Origin: Gordoniibacillus chartarius
GTDB taxonomy: Bacteria > Bacillota > Bacilli > Paenibacillales > NBRC-103111
DNA length: 64,000 bases
Assembly (NCBI RefSeq): GCF_042432825.1
Contig: NZ_JBHLWN010000060.1
Location: 1-64,000 of the forward strand
Direction of reading: 5' to 3'
Shown here: positions 32,643-41,040 of the stretch, piece by piece
How the letters are laid out: every line of letters begins with the position of its first letter
How positions within the stretch are numbered: position 1 is the first letter of the stretch
Translations under genes and position numbers: made by a program
The notes under the pieces: generated by a model
What the model was told of the DNA's origin: nothing
What the model saw: the letters and a program-made list of their open reading frames with translations, nothing else
The model's database searches: none

Positions 32643-33797
32643 ATGAAGAAGCTGCTGTTTTTGCTCATCACGTTTGCTGCTATTTTCACGTTACCCTGGA
32701 TCGGATCCATAGTGCGTTGGGACGGGTATCCGCCCGGATATGGCGAATTTCCGGCCTTGATGGCCGTTCCGGACCCGGGGTTCAACTTGCCGTTCTTTAT
32801 TTTCGGCTGTACGGTCGCACTTGGCATTGTGCTCTTTCTTGCGTTTCCCGGATGGTTCGGGTTCAAGCCGGCGAAGCCGATTCCGCCTAGGCCTTCGGCC
32901 TCATATCCGTCATGGTTCTGGTGGAGCTTGCCGGTACTCGGGCTAAGCTGGCTGTTCATGTGGGGGCGGTTCAAAGGCTTCGAATTTATTGAGCATTATA
33001 CGTTCGTGCCGCTGTGGTGGTCGTTCATTTTGGTGCTGGACGGTATCGTCTATAAGCGCAATGGCGGCGTATCGCTGCTGTCCAGCAAGCCGAAGACGCT
33101 GCAGCTGCTGGCCGTCGTATCGTGCTTTTCCTGGTATGCGTTCGAGTATTTGAACTTTTTCGTCATGGAAAATTGGTACTATCCGAATAATACGATATTG
33201 ACAAATTTCGGCAACATCTTCTGGTTTTCCATGTCATATACGACGGTGCTTCCGGCCATTGTCGAATGGTACTTGCTGCTCAAGACGTTCTCCGCTTTCC
33301 GCGACCGTTACAGCGACGGGCCGAAGCTGGGCGCAACAAAGCCGATGCTGATTGCGTTTTATATAGTGGGACTTCTGCTCGCTCTGGGGATGGGCTTGTT
33401 CCCGTTCCAGCTGTTCTGGGTGCTGTGGGTGGCGCTCGTACCGCTGCTGTCGGCCGCGATGATGCTGCTCGGGTATTGGACGCCATTTTCGTCGCTCAAG
33501 CAGGGCAATTGGTCTCCGCTCATTTTGATTGCAATTGCAACGTTGTTTAACGGATTTTTTTGGGAGTTCTGGAATTTCGGCAGCAAGTGGTTCCACGGCA
33601 CCGAGCCGACGAATCCGAACTTCTGGAAGTATTCGGTGCCTTATTTGGACAAGATACATATTTTTTCGGAAATGCCGATTCTCGGTTACTTTGGGTATTT
33701 ATTCTTTGGTGTGAACTGCTGGATCCTCTGGCTGTTCGCAGCCAAGGTGTTTCAATTCGACGACAACTTTGATGTTACTGACAGCTCTGCGAAGTAA
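32643..33797 (+). CDS. Polytopic membrane protein of unknown function
   Basis: 384 residues with roughly ten transmembrane segments (LLFLLITFAAIFTLPWIGSI, LPFFIFGCTVALGIVLFLAF, WWSLPVLGLSWLFMW, LIAFYIVGLLLALGMGLFPF, LFWVLWVALVPLLSAAMMLL) and many Trp/Phe residues. I recognise no domain. GGAGGAGG sits just before the ATG at 32643. The next gene, the large Ser/Thr kinase, starts about 14 nt after its stop, so the two are probably co-transcribed and may work together at the membrane. Confidence 0.7.
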   Translation: MKKLLFLLITFAAIFTLPWIGSIVRWDGYPPGYGEFPALMAVPDPGFNLPFFIFGCTVALGIVLFLAFPGWFGFKPAKPIPPRPSASYPSWFWWSLPVLGLSWLFMWGRFKGFEFIEHYTFVPLWWSFILVLDGIVYKRNGGVSLLSSKPKTLQLLAVVSCFSWYAFEYLNFFVMENWYYPNNTILTNFGNIFWFSMSYTTVLPAIVEWYLLLKTFSAFRDRYSDGPKLGATKPMLIAFYIVGLLLALGMGLFPFQLFWVLWVALVPLLSAAMMLLGYWTPFSSLKQGNWSPLILIAIATLFNGFFWEFWNFGSKWFHGTEPTNPNFWKYSVPYLDKIHIFSEMPILGYFGYLFFGVNCWILWLFAAKVFQFDDNFDVTDSSAK

Positions 33798-33811
33798 AGG
33801 TGGCTTTGCCC

Positions 33812-36800
33812 ATGGTCAAAGGTTTGAAATATGAAGTGAAAGAACTGCTCTGCAACAGCGGCAGCAAGCTCGTTTGCCTGTGCCGGGACACCGAGACGGG
33901 GCAGCCCTTTATCGCCAAGGCGCTCCGGGCCGATGCTGCGAGCTATGAAGAGATTATGCGGTTCAAGCAGGAGTATCGCATCCTCGTCGAGCTGAGTCCG
34001 AAGGTGAGCGGCGTCGTGAAGCCGGTCAAGCTGGAAGAGCAGAGCGGCTATCTGGTCATGGTGCTGGAAAATATCCCCGGCCAGACGCTGAAGGATTGGC
34101 TGACCGAAAGCGTGCGCGAGCAGGAGACGCTGCTGAAGCTGGCGCTGCAAATCGTGGATATTGTCGGCGGCATTCATGAGCAGCGGGTTATCCACAAAGA
34201 TTTGAAGCCCTCCAATATGATCGTGAATCTGCAAACCGGCGAAATTAAAATCATCGACTTCGACATGTCGGTGAAGCTTGCGAAAGAGAAGACGGAGTTT
34301 CAAAACTCCGGCTTATTACAGGGAACGCTGCCGTATATTTCACCAGAGCAGACCGGCCGGATGAACCGAAGCATCGACTACCGGTCGGATTATTATTCGC
34401 TGGGCGTCATGTTTTACGAGATGTTCACCGGTGTTAGGCCGCACGGATCCGGCTCCATTATGGACCAGGTGTATGCGATTATTGCGAAGCGTCCGGTTCC
34501 GCCGCACGAGCTTACGCGCGGGAACGTGCCGAAGCCGTTGTCGGACGTTATTATGAAGCTGCTCGAGAAGTCGCCGGAGGACCGGTACCGGAGCGCATTC
34601 GGCTTGAAGGCGGATTTGCGGCGGTGCCTGCAGCGCGAGGAAGAGGGGTTCGTCCCCGGGCGGGAGGATCGTCTGGATGTGTTTCAGCTCTCGCAGAAGC
34701 TGTATGGCCGGGAGAAAGAGCTGAGGGAGCTGGGGGAAGCGTTTGAATCGTGCTTGAGAGAGCGCTCTCAGCTCATGCTCGTCTCGGGCGAAGCCGGCAT
34801 CGGCAAGACGGCTCTCGTCGGGGAGCTGCACAGCTTGGTGAGCCGTTCACGGGGATTTTTCATTCAGGGCAAATTTGACCAGTACAATCGGCATATTCCG
34901 TACAGCGCTATGATCTACGCGTTCCGGACGCTGCTCTCGCAGCTGAAGAGCGGCGAAGCCGCTCAGGTGGAGCTGCTGAGACAATCGTTATCCGAACGGC
35001 TGGGCGAGAACGGGGGGCTGCTCGTCGGCTTGCTGCCGGAGCTGGAGTCGCTGATCGGCACCCAGCCGCCCAGCGAGCCGCTGAATCCGACGGAAGAGAC
35101 GAACCGCTTCTTCCTGTCGCTGCTTCAATTCATAGAAGCATTGACCTACAACGAGAAGCCGCTGGTGCTGTTCCTTGACGATATGCAATGGGCCGATATG
35201 TCCAGCATTCAGCTGCTGGAGCGGCTGGTCGGCTCGACCAGCTTGCGGCGTCTGCTCGTCGTCGCCTCATTCCGGCATAATGAGTTGTCCGACGGGCATC
35301 CGCTTATGGAAGCGGTTGAGCAAATCGCCAAGGAGCAGGAGGTGAAGCGGATTCACCTCCTGCCGCTGACGGACGAAGACGTCGGCAAGCTGCTTGAAGA
35401 TACGCTCGGAGCTGCAGCGAATTCGGCTTCGGGGAGGAAGCTGTGCCGGATCGTCTGCAGTACGACGAAAGGTAACCCGTTCTTCGTCGGTGAGCTGCTG
35501 AAGGATTTGCATAAGCAAGGGGTTGTTTATTTCGATCCTACGCGCGGGACATGGGTGATCCGGCAGGAGCGGCTCGGCGGATTGACGCTCAGCAACGATA
35601 TCGTCGAATATTTGATCGCTCAAACCAATCGGCTGCCCGAACACGTCCGAACGGTGCTCAGCCTCAGCGCGATGATCGGCCAGCAGTTTGATTGGGCGCT
35701 GCTTTCCCTGATCAGCGGCATGGATACCAAGACGCTCACGGCTGCGCTCGTTCATGCAGTGGACGAGGACGTGATCGTTCCGCTCAACGGCAATTACCGG
35801 GTGCTCGGCACGATTGCCGAAGAATACGGACTTAGCTTGGACAGTCTGGAAATTCCGTTCTCCTTCCGGCATGACAAGATTCAGCAGGCGTTGTATCAAA
35901 CGATCGATGTGGAGACGCGGAAGCGGCTGCATCTGAAGATCGGCAGGCTGATGCTGGAGCAGCTCTCCTTGAAGGAGACGGAAGAGAAACTGATCGATAT
36001 TGCAGGCCATCTGAACAAAGGGCTGGACTATGCAGCGGGCGCGGATGAGCTGGAAACGATCGTGGACGTGAACCTGCGGGCGGCAAAGCGGGCGAAGGAC
36101 GCTTTCGGCTACGATACGTCATTCCAATTGTTGGAGGTCGCCATCGGTCTGCTGCCGGACGGTGCTTGGTCCGCGCAGTATGAGCGTACATTTGAGATCT
36201 TCAAGCTGTACAGCGAATGCGCCTATTTGACCCATCGGCTGCAGACCGCGGAGGACGCCTGCCGCGAGCTGATCCGCTTTGCGCGAACGCCGATGGAGAC
36301 CGCTCTCGTATACGAAATGCAAGCGAATCATTATACGTATTTAGGAATGATGAGCGAATCGATCGCTGCCGGGAAGCTCGGGTTGAAAGCTTTGGGGCTG
36401 AATGTTCCGAATAAGGTCGGCATGGGCAAAGTGCTCAGGGAGCTCATCCGGGTGAAGCTCGCTCTGCGCGGCAAAACGGCCGAGCAGCTGCTGGCCGGTC
36501 CGACGATTTCGGATCGACAGGTCAGGCTGATGATGAAGCTGCTCGTCAGCTTTATTCCGCCGGCGTTCATTTCCGGAGAGACGAATTTGTTCGGATGGGT
36601 CGTGCTCAGGAAAACATATTTGTCCGCTACCTACGGGAACGCGCCGGAATCGGCGGGAGCATACGTCGGTTTTGCGATTCTGCTGTCGGGCTTGGGCGAT
36701 CTGAAAGGGGCGAAGCGGTACGGCGACCTGGCTGTGCAGCTCAACGAGAAATTTAACGATATCCAGTGGCGCAGCCTGGTCAGCGTGCTCTATACGCTGT

Positions 36801-37423
36801 TCAGCTACAGCTGGAGCGCCCCGTGGGACACGCTTGAAGCCAAGTATAAGAAGGCGATCGAGTCTTCTTTGAAGTCGGGCGATCTGTTGTATCTTGCCCA
36901 CGCTTGCTACTATATGAATTTGTGGAATCCGTCTATGGAAATCGAACGGTATTTGCAGGATAGCGTTCGTACGATCGCGATGATCCAGAACACCAAGTAC
37001 AAAGAAGCGCTCGCTACGGCAAGACTGGCCCGGCAAAAGTTTCTCAGTCTGGCCGGGGAGCTGAGTGACCCGCTATCCTTCGATGACGCTTCTTTTTCCG
37101 AGGCGGACTATTTGCGGCAGCTGACGGAAGCGAAGTACTACTCGGGCATTGCCATTTACTACGTGAGCAAAGTGCAAATTTTGTATACGTTCGGGAAGTA
37201 CCGGGAGGCGCTGGCGTACTTGGAGGAAGCCGATAAGCATATCGGCACTTTGGCCGGCTCGGCTTTTATGGAGGAGTTCTCACTTTATTCGTTCTTGAGC
37301 CTGGCTGCCTGCTATCCCGGCATGAAGTGGAGCGAGAAGCCTGGAGCTCGTCTGCGGATGCGCAAGGAGCTTGGCCGGATGAAGAAGTGGGCTGCGCATT
37401 TTCCGGACAACTTCCTGCTGTAG
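33812..37423 (+). CDS. Ser/Thr protein kinase-AAA ATPase-TPR protein, N-terminal part (frame ends at in-frame TAG)
   Basis: 1,203 residues. Residues 1-270 form a Hanks-type kinase: a degenerate glycine loop (LCNSGSKLVCL), Lys in FIAKAL, the catalytic loop HKDLKPSN (about 127), a DFD in place of DFG (about 149) and GTLPYISPEQTGR. An AAA/NACHT-like ATPase follows, with Walker A GEAGIGKTALV (about 325) and Walker B VLFLDDMQW (about 453). A helical TPR-like region of about 600 residues ends at the stop. Start: ATG 33812, eight nucleotides after AAAGGTGG. Relatives of this HstK-like family continue unbroken through this point into GAF and output domains; here TAG at 37421-37423 interrupts the same reading frame that resumes at 37424. 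I infer a nonsense mutation (AAG to TAG) or a split gene. Confidence 0.85.
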   Translation: MVKGLKYEVKELLCNSGSKLVCLCRDTETGQPFIAKALRADAASYEEIMRFKQEYRILVELSPKVSGVVKPVKLEEQSGYLVMVLENIPGQTLKDWLTESVREQETLLKLALQIVDIVGGIHEQRVIHKDLKPSNMIVNLQTGEIKIIDFDMSVKLAKEKTEFQNSGLLQGTLPYISPEQTGRMNRSIDYRSDYYSLGVMFYEMFTGVRPHGSGSIMDQVYAIIAKRPVPPHELTRGNVPKPLSDVIMKLLEKSPEDRYRSAFGLKADLRRCLQREEEGFVPGREDRLDVFQLSQKLYGREKELRELGEAFESCLRERSQLMLVSGEAGIGKTALVGELHSLVSRSRGFFIQGKFDQYNRHIPYSAMIYAFRTLLSQLKSGEAAQVELLRQSLSERLGENGGLLVGLLPELESLIGTQPPSEPLNPTEETNRFFLSLLQFIEALTYNEKPLVLFLDDMQWADMSSIQLLERLVGSTSLRRLLVVASFRHNELSDGHPLMEAVEQIAKEQEVKRIHLLPLTDEDVGKLLEDTLGAAANSASGRKLCRIVCSTTKGNPFFVGELLKDLHKQGVVYFDPTRGTWVIRQERLGGLTLSNDIVEYLIAQTNRLPEHVRTVLSLSAMIGQQFDWALLSLISGMDTKTLTAALVHAVDEDVIVPLNGNYRVLGTIAEEYGLSLDSLEIPFSFRHDKIQQALYQTIDVETRKRLHLKIGRLMLEQLSLKETEEKLIDIAGHLNKGLDYAAGADELETIVDVNLRAAKRAKDAFGYDTSFQLLEVAIGLLPDGAWSAQYERTFEIFKLYSECAYLTHRLQTAEDACRELIRFARTPMETALVYEMQANHYTYLGMMSESIAAGKLGLKALGLNVPNKVGMGKVLRELIRVKLALRGKTAEQLLAGPTISDRQVRLMMKLLVSFIPPAFISGETNLFGWVVLRKTYLSATYGNAPESAGAYVGFAILLSGLGDLKGAKRYGDLAVQLNEKFNDIQWRSLVSVLYTLFSYSWSAPWDTLEAKYKKAIESSLKSGDLLYLAHACYYMNLWNPSMEIERYLQDSVRTIAMIQNTKYKEALATARLARQKFLSLAGELSDPLSFDDASFSEADYLRQLTEAKYYSGIAIYYVSKVQILYTFGKYREALAYLEEADKHIGTLAGSAFMEEFSLYSFLSLAACYPGMKWSEKPGARLRMRKELGRMKKWAAHFPDNFLL

Positions 37424-37429
37424 TACGTC

Positions 37430-39565
37430 ATGATGCAGGCCGAATGGGCAAGATTGACGGGAAGCGGCGGCAGAGCGGAGACACTGTATCAGAAGGCCGT
37501 GCAGCTGGCCGGCGAAGGCAGCTTCATCCGCTACAAGGCGCTGTCGAACGAGCTGGCCGGCAAGTATTACCGGGATAAGGATTATCAGGATCTTGCCCTC
37601 TATTATTTTCGCCAAGCCGCATATTATTACTCCGTCTGGGGAGCGAAAGGCAAGGTTCGGCAGCTGGAGAGGGACTACGGCGTGCATTCCGCGGCAGCGG
37701 CCCGCATCCCGGCTCCGGTGGACGGCACGATCAGCGTGACGGTGGAGAGCATCGACATTCGTACGATTATGATGGCTTCCCAAGCGCTGTCGAAGGAGAT
37801 CGGGCTCGGCCAGCTGCTGAATACGTTGATGGAGATCGTTATTGTGAACGCCGGAGCGCAGCGCGGCTGCATTCGGGTCATGACCGGTTCGGGGCTGGTT
37901 GTCGAAGGCGAGTATGAGGCCGAGGGCGACGCCATTCGGGTCACGAAGTATGACGGCAACGAATATGATTTCTACCCGAAAAGTATGTTTGACGCAGCGG
38001 CGGAGAAGCAAGAGACGGTCATCCTGGACGATGCGGAATCGGACCACCCGTATCGGCACGATCCGTATTTGCTCCAATACCGGCCGAAGTCGGTGCTGTG
38101 TATGCCGCTCATGAACCAGAACAAGGTGACGGCCATCATCTATTTGGAAAATAATTTGGTCAGTGGCGCCTTTACCAAAGAGAGGCTGCAGACGATCGAC
38201 TTGCTGTCCCGCGAAATGGTGTACTCCCTGGAAAATGCAAGCCTGTACTCCGACCTGGAACGATCGGAAGAGAAATATCGCGAGCTCGTCGGTCATTTGA
38301 TGGACGGAATCGTCATTGTTCAAAACGATCGTTTCGTCTTCGTGAACGAAGCGATGGCGGATATGGTCGGAAGCACGGTCGACTTACTGACCGGCGATCG
38401 GTTTGAGCGTTATGTACACCATGAAGACTTGCCGATTGCCCGCCAATACCATAAAGGGCTGTTGAATGGGGAGGGCGAGTTTGCCGAATACGAAATCCGG
38501 CTGACGCATCCCGAGATTAGCAGGGAGATCATCGCCATCTTTAAGGCGGCGGTCATCCAATATTCGGAGAGGCCGGCGATTCTCGGTACGGTAAAGGACA
38601 TTACGGAGCGTAAACGGGCGGAAGAGGAGCTTCGAACGCACCGCTTCAGGCTGGAGGAGCTTGTAGCCGAACGGACGGAGCAGCTGGAAGACAAGAATGA
38701 GCAGTTGAACAAATATATCGATATCGTCGATAAGCATGTCATGATTATGCATACCGATACCGCTGGGCAAATTACGTCCGTCAGCGAGGAGTTTTGCCGC
38801 ATCTCGGGGTATACGAAGGAAGAGCTTGCCGGCAGGAACCACGGGTTTCTGGTGCCGGCCGGTCCTGCGAGCTCTTCTACCCGGCTGTGGGAGCTGCAGG
38901 CCGCGGCGGATACGGTATGGAAGGGCGAGCTGGTGCAGATTACGAAGGACGGGAGCACGCTCTGGCTCGATATCACCGTCGAACCGGTGAAGGACCAAGG
39001 GCGGATTGCCGGATACGCGTTCATCGGCCATAACATTACGGATAAGAAGCGGATCGAGCAGCTTTCCATAACGGATGAGCTGACCGGCTTGTACAATCGC
39101 AGACACTTCAGCGACGTGTTCGGCCGCGAGGTCGACCGGGCTTCGGCTGCGGGAGAGCCGTTGTCGCTGTTTTTGCTCGATATCGATTATTACAAAAAAT
39201 ATAACGATACGTATGGGCACTTTGAAGGGGACACTGTCCTTCGCAAGCTTGGGGCGGTCATTCGGGAGCAGCTGGTCGGGACGGGCTGCACGGCATTCCG
39301 GCTTGGCGGAGAAGAGTTCGGCGTTCTGTGCGCCGGTCTTGACGCGCAGCAGTCCTATGAGCTGGCACACAAGATTCGAGCCAGCGTAGAAGCGCTGTGC
39401 ATTCCGCACCGCTGCAGCGCAACCAGCGAGTTCGTCACCGTGTCGCTGGGCATTGCGGTGGCGGCCGCTTCCGGAAGCGAGGAGACGATATACAAGAGCG
39501 CCGATAAAGCGCTGTACACATCGAAGCGTAAGGGGAGGAACTGCGTTACGATCTATATAGGGTAA
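37430..39565 (+). CDS. C-terminal part of the split kinase: TPR end-GAF-PAS-PAS-GGDEF diguanylate cyclase
   Basis: 711 residues in the same frame as the preceding kinase, six nucleotides after its TAG. The first 70 residues complete the TPR region (AEWARLTG, LYQKAVQLAG, DLALYYFRQAAYYYSVWGAKGKV). A GAF domain (about 105-275), a PAS domain (YRELVGHLMDGIVIV), a second PAS (SVSEEFCRISGYTKEEL) and a GGDEF domain (DELTGLYNRRHF, LLDIDYYKKYNDTYGHFEGD, FRLGGEEFGVL) follow. The GGEEF signature is intact, so it should make c-di-GMP if expressed. No ribosome-binding site precedes the first ATG (37430), which argues that this is the broken-off end of one roughly 1,915-residue protein and not an independent gene. 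Most relatives end in a histidine kinase, so the GGDEF ending is notable. Confidence 0.8.
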   Translation: MMQAEWARLTGSGGRAETLYQKAVQLAGEGSFIRYKALSNELAGKYYRDKDYQDLALYYFRQAAYYYSVWGAKGKVRQLERDYGVHSAAAARIPAPVDGTISVTVESIDIRTIMMASQALSKEIGLGQLLNTLMEIVIVNAGAQRGCIRVMTGSGLVVEGEYEAEGDAIRVTKYDGNEYDFYPKSMFDAAAEKQETVILDDAESDHPYRHDPYLLQYRPKSVLCMPLMNQNKVTAIIYLENNLVSGAFTKERLQTIDLLSREMVYSLENASLYSDLERSEEKYRELVGHLMDGIVIVQNDRFVFVNEAMADMVGSTVDLLTGDRFERYVHHEDLPIARQYHKGLLNGEGEFAEYEIRLTHPEISREIIAIFKAAVIQYSERPAILGTVKDITERKRAEEELRTHRFRLEELVAERTEQLEDKNEQLNKYIDIVDKHVMIMHTDTAGQITSVSEEFCRISGYTKEELAGRNHGFLVPAGPASSSTRLWELQAAADTVWKGELVQITKDGSTLWLDITVEPVKDQGRIAGYAFIGHNITDKKRIEQLSITDELTGLYNRRHFSDVFGREVDRASAAGEPLSLFLLDIDYYKKYNDTYGHFEGDTVLRKLGAVIREQLVGTGCTAFRLGGEEFGVLCAGLDAQQSYELAHKIRASVEALCIPHRCSATSEFVTVSLGIAVAAASGSEETIYKSADKALYTSKRKGRNCVTIYIG

Positions 39566-39572
39566 GTTGGGG

Positions 39573-39608
39573 GCGTATTCCGCTATGGCGGGGTACGCTT
39601 ATTTTTTT
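39573..39608 (+). terminator. Intrinsic terminator after the GGDEF gene
   Basis: GCGTATTCCGC pairs with GCGGGGTACGC (two G-T pairs) around TATG, followed by TTATTTTTTT. It sits immediately before the 52-bp repeat array. Confidence 0.8.
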
Positions 39609-39610
39609 AC

Positions 39611-40909
39611 GCAACAAGGCCCGGAAGGGCGTTGTAGCGGGGGGCGGGGCTGTCGGCTTGCGGGGGAGGAACATGGTCCACGACGACCCAAGACCGCCCA
39701 AAAAGGGTCGTCTTTTCAGCTCCAAGGTGCCACGATGACCCAAGACCGCCCGAAAAGGGTCGTCTTTACGTCTCTAGGGTGCCAGGACAGCCCGAGACCG
39801 CCCAAAAAGGCGTTGTAGCAGCACGTGCGCGGTTTGCCGGGGAGCAACAAGGCCCAAAAGGGCGTTGTTGCAGCACGCGCACGGCTTGCCGCGGAGCAAC
39901 AAGGCCCAAAAGGACGTTGTAGCAGCACATGCGCGGTTTGCCGCAGAGCAACAAGGCCCAAAAGGGCGTTGTAGCAGTACCCGCGCGGTTTGCCGCGGAG
40001 CAACAAGGCCCAAAAGGGCGTTGTAGCAGCGCGCGCACGGCTTGCCGCGGAGCAACAAGGCCCAAAAGGGCGTTGTTGCAGCACATGCACGGCATGCCGC
40101 GGAGCAACAAGGCCCAAAAGGACGTTGTAGCAGCACATGCGCGGTTTGCCGCAGAGCAACAAGGCCCAAAAGGGCGTTGTAGCAGTACCCGCGCGGTTTG
40201 CCGCGGAGCAACAAGGCCCAAAAGGGCGTTGAAGCAGCACGTGCGCGGTTTGCCGCGGAGCAACAAGGCCCAAAAGGGCGTTGTTGCAGCACACGCACGG
40301 CATGCCGCAGCGTAACAAGGCCCAAAAGGGCGTTGGAACAGCACCCGCGCTGCCCACGGAGCACAACAAGGCCCAAAAGGGCGTTGTTGCAGTACCCGCG
40401 CGGCTCACCGCAGCGCAACAAGGCCCAAAAGGGCGTTGTAGCAGCGCGCGCATGGCTTGCCGCGGAGCAACAAGGCCCAAAAGGGCGTTGTTGCAGCACC
40501 CGCGCTGCCCACCGCAGCACAACAGGGCCCAAAAGGGCGTTGTAGCAGCACGTGCGTAGCTTGCCGCGGAGCAACAAGGCCCAAAAGGGCGTTGTAGCAG
40601 CACGTGCGCGGTTTGCCGCGGAGCAACAAGGCCCAAAAGGGCGTTGTAGCAGCACGCACACGGCATGCCGCGAAGCAACAAGGCCCAAAAGGGCGTTGTT
40701 GCAGTACCCGCACGGCCCACCGCAGCGCAACAAGGCCCAAAAGGGCGTTGTAGCAGCGCGTGCGCGGTTTGCCGCGGAGCAACAAGGCCCAAAAGGGCGT
40801 TGTAGCAGCACCCGCGCTGCTCACCGCAACGCAACAAGGCCCAAGAGGGCGTTGTTCAGTACCCGCACGGCCCACCGCAGCGCAACAAGACCGCCCAAAA
40901 CCGTTGTAG
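39611..40909. repeat. Tandem array of about 25 hairpin-bearing 52-bp repeats
   Basis: Unit cores start at 39844 and recur every 52 bp (two intervals are 51) up to 40882: 21 units. Three diverged units (around 39685, 39737, 39791) keep the same 52-bp phase, and one degenerate unit lies at 39611. The core begins GCAACAAGGCCCAAAAGGGC and continues GTTGT(A/T)GC, so it folds as GCAACAA-g-GCCC-AAAA-GGGC-g-TTGTTGC. The remaining 24 bp (consensus AGCACGTGCGCGGTTTGCCG then CGGA) is semi-conserved and itself GC-rich. Units at both edges read AAGACCGCCC where internal ones read AAGGCCC. 52 is not a multiple of three and almost no stops occur, so long frames run on both strands; these lack ribosome-binding sites and I regard the array as non-coding. 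Confidence 0.9.
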
Positions 40910-41040
40910 CAGCACTTCATGGACCACACCCTGCGGGTACGGATCACATTGTGGATAATTCTGGTCACAAGTCACAAACTAATCGAATCGAAGCGAAGTA
41001 CTCCGCTTTGTTCGTAACCGTGATAAGGAGTGATACGTTT

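Noticed and set aside
40198..40559. Plus-strand Arg/Ala-rich small proteins within the array
   Set aside because: Mirror images of the repeat in another frame, without start signals.
39716..40837. Long Cys/Ala-rich reading frames on both strands of the repeat array
   Set aside because: They exist in several frames on both strands because the 52-bp unit lacks stops; none has a ribosome-binding site and each unit is read in a rotating frame.
39611..40909. CRISPR array
   Set aside because: The intervals between cores are nearly identical to each other and contiguous with the core; there are no unique spacers and no cas genes in the window.
40950..40958. Exact DnaA box (TGTGGATAA)
   Set aside because: Single box without cluster or AT-rich unwinding region; about this many are expected by chance in 64 kb, so it does not indicate an origin.
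40552..41040. Repeat-derived N-terminal extension of the phosphodiesterase-family protein
   Set aside because: The extra 163 codons run through the array; a good AAGGAG site and normal family start occur at 41041.
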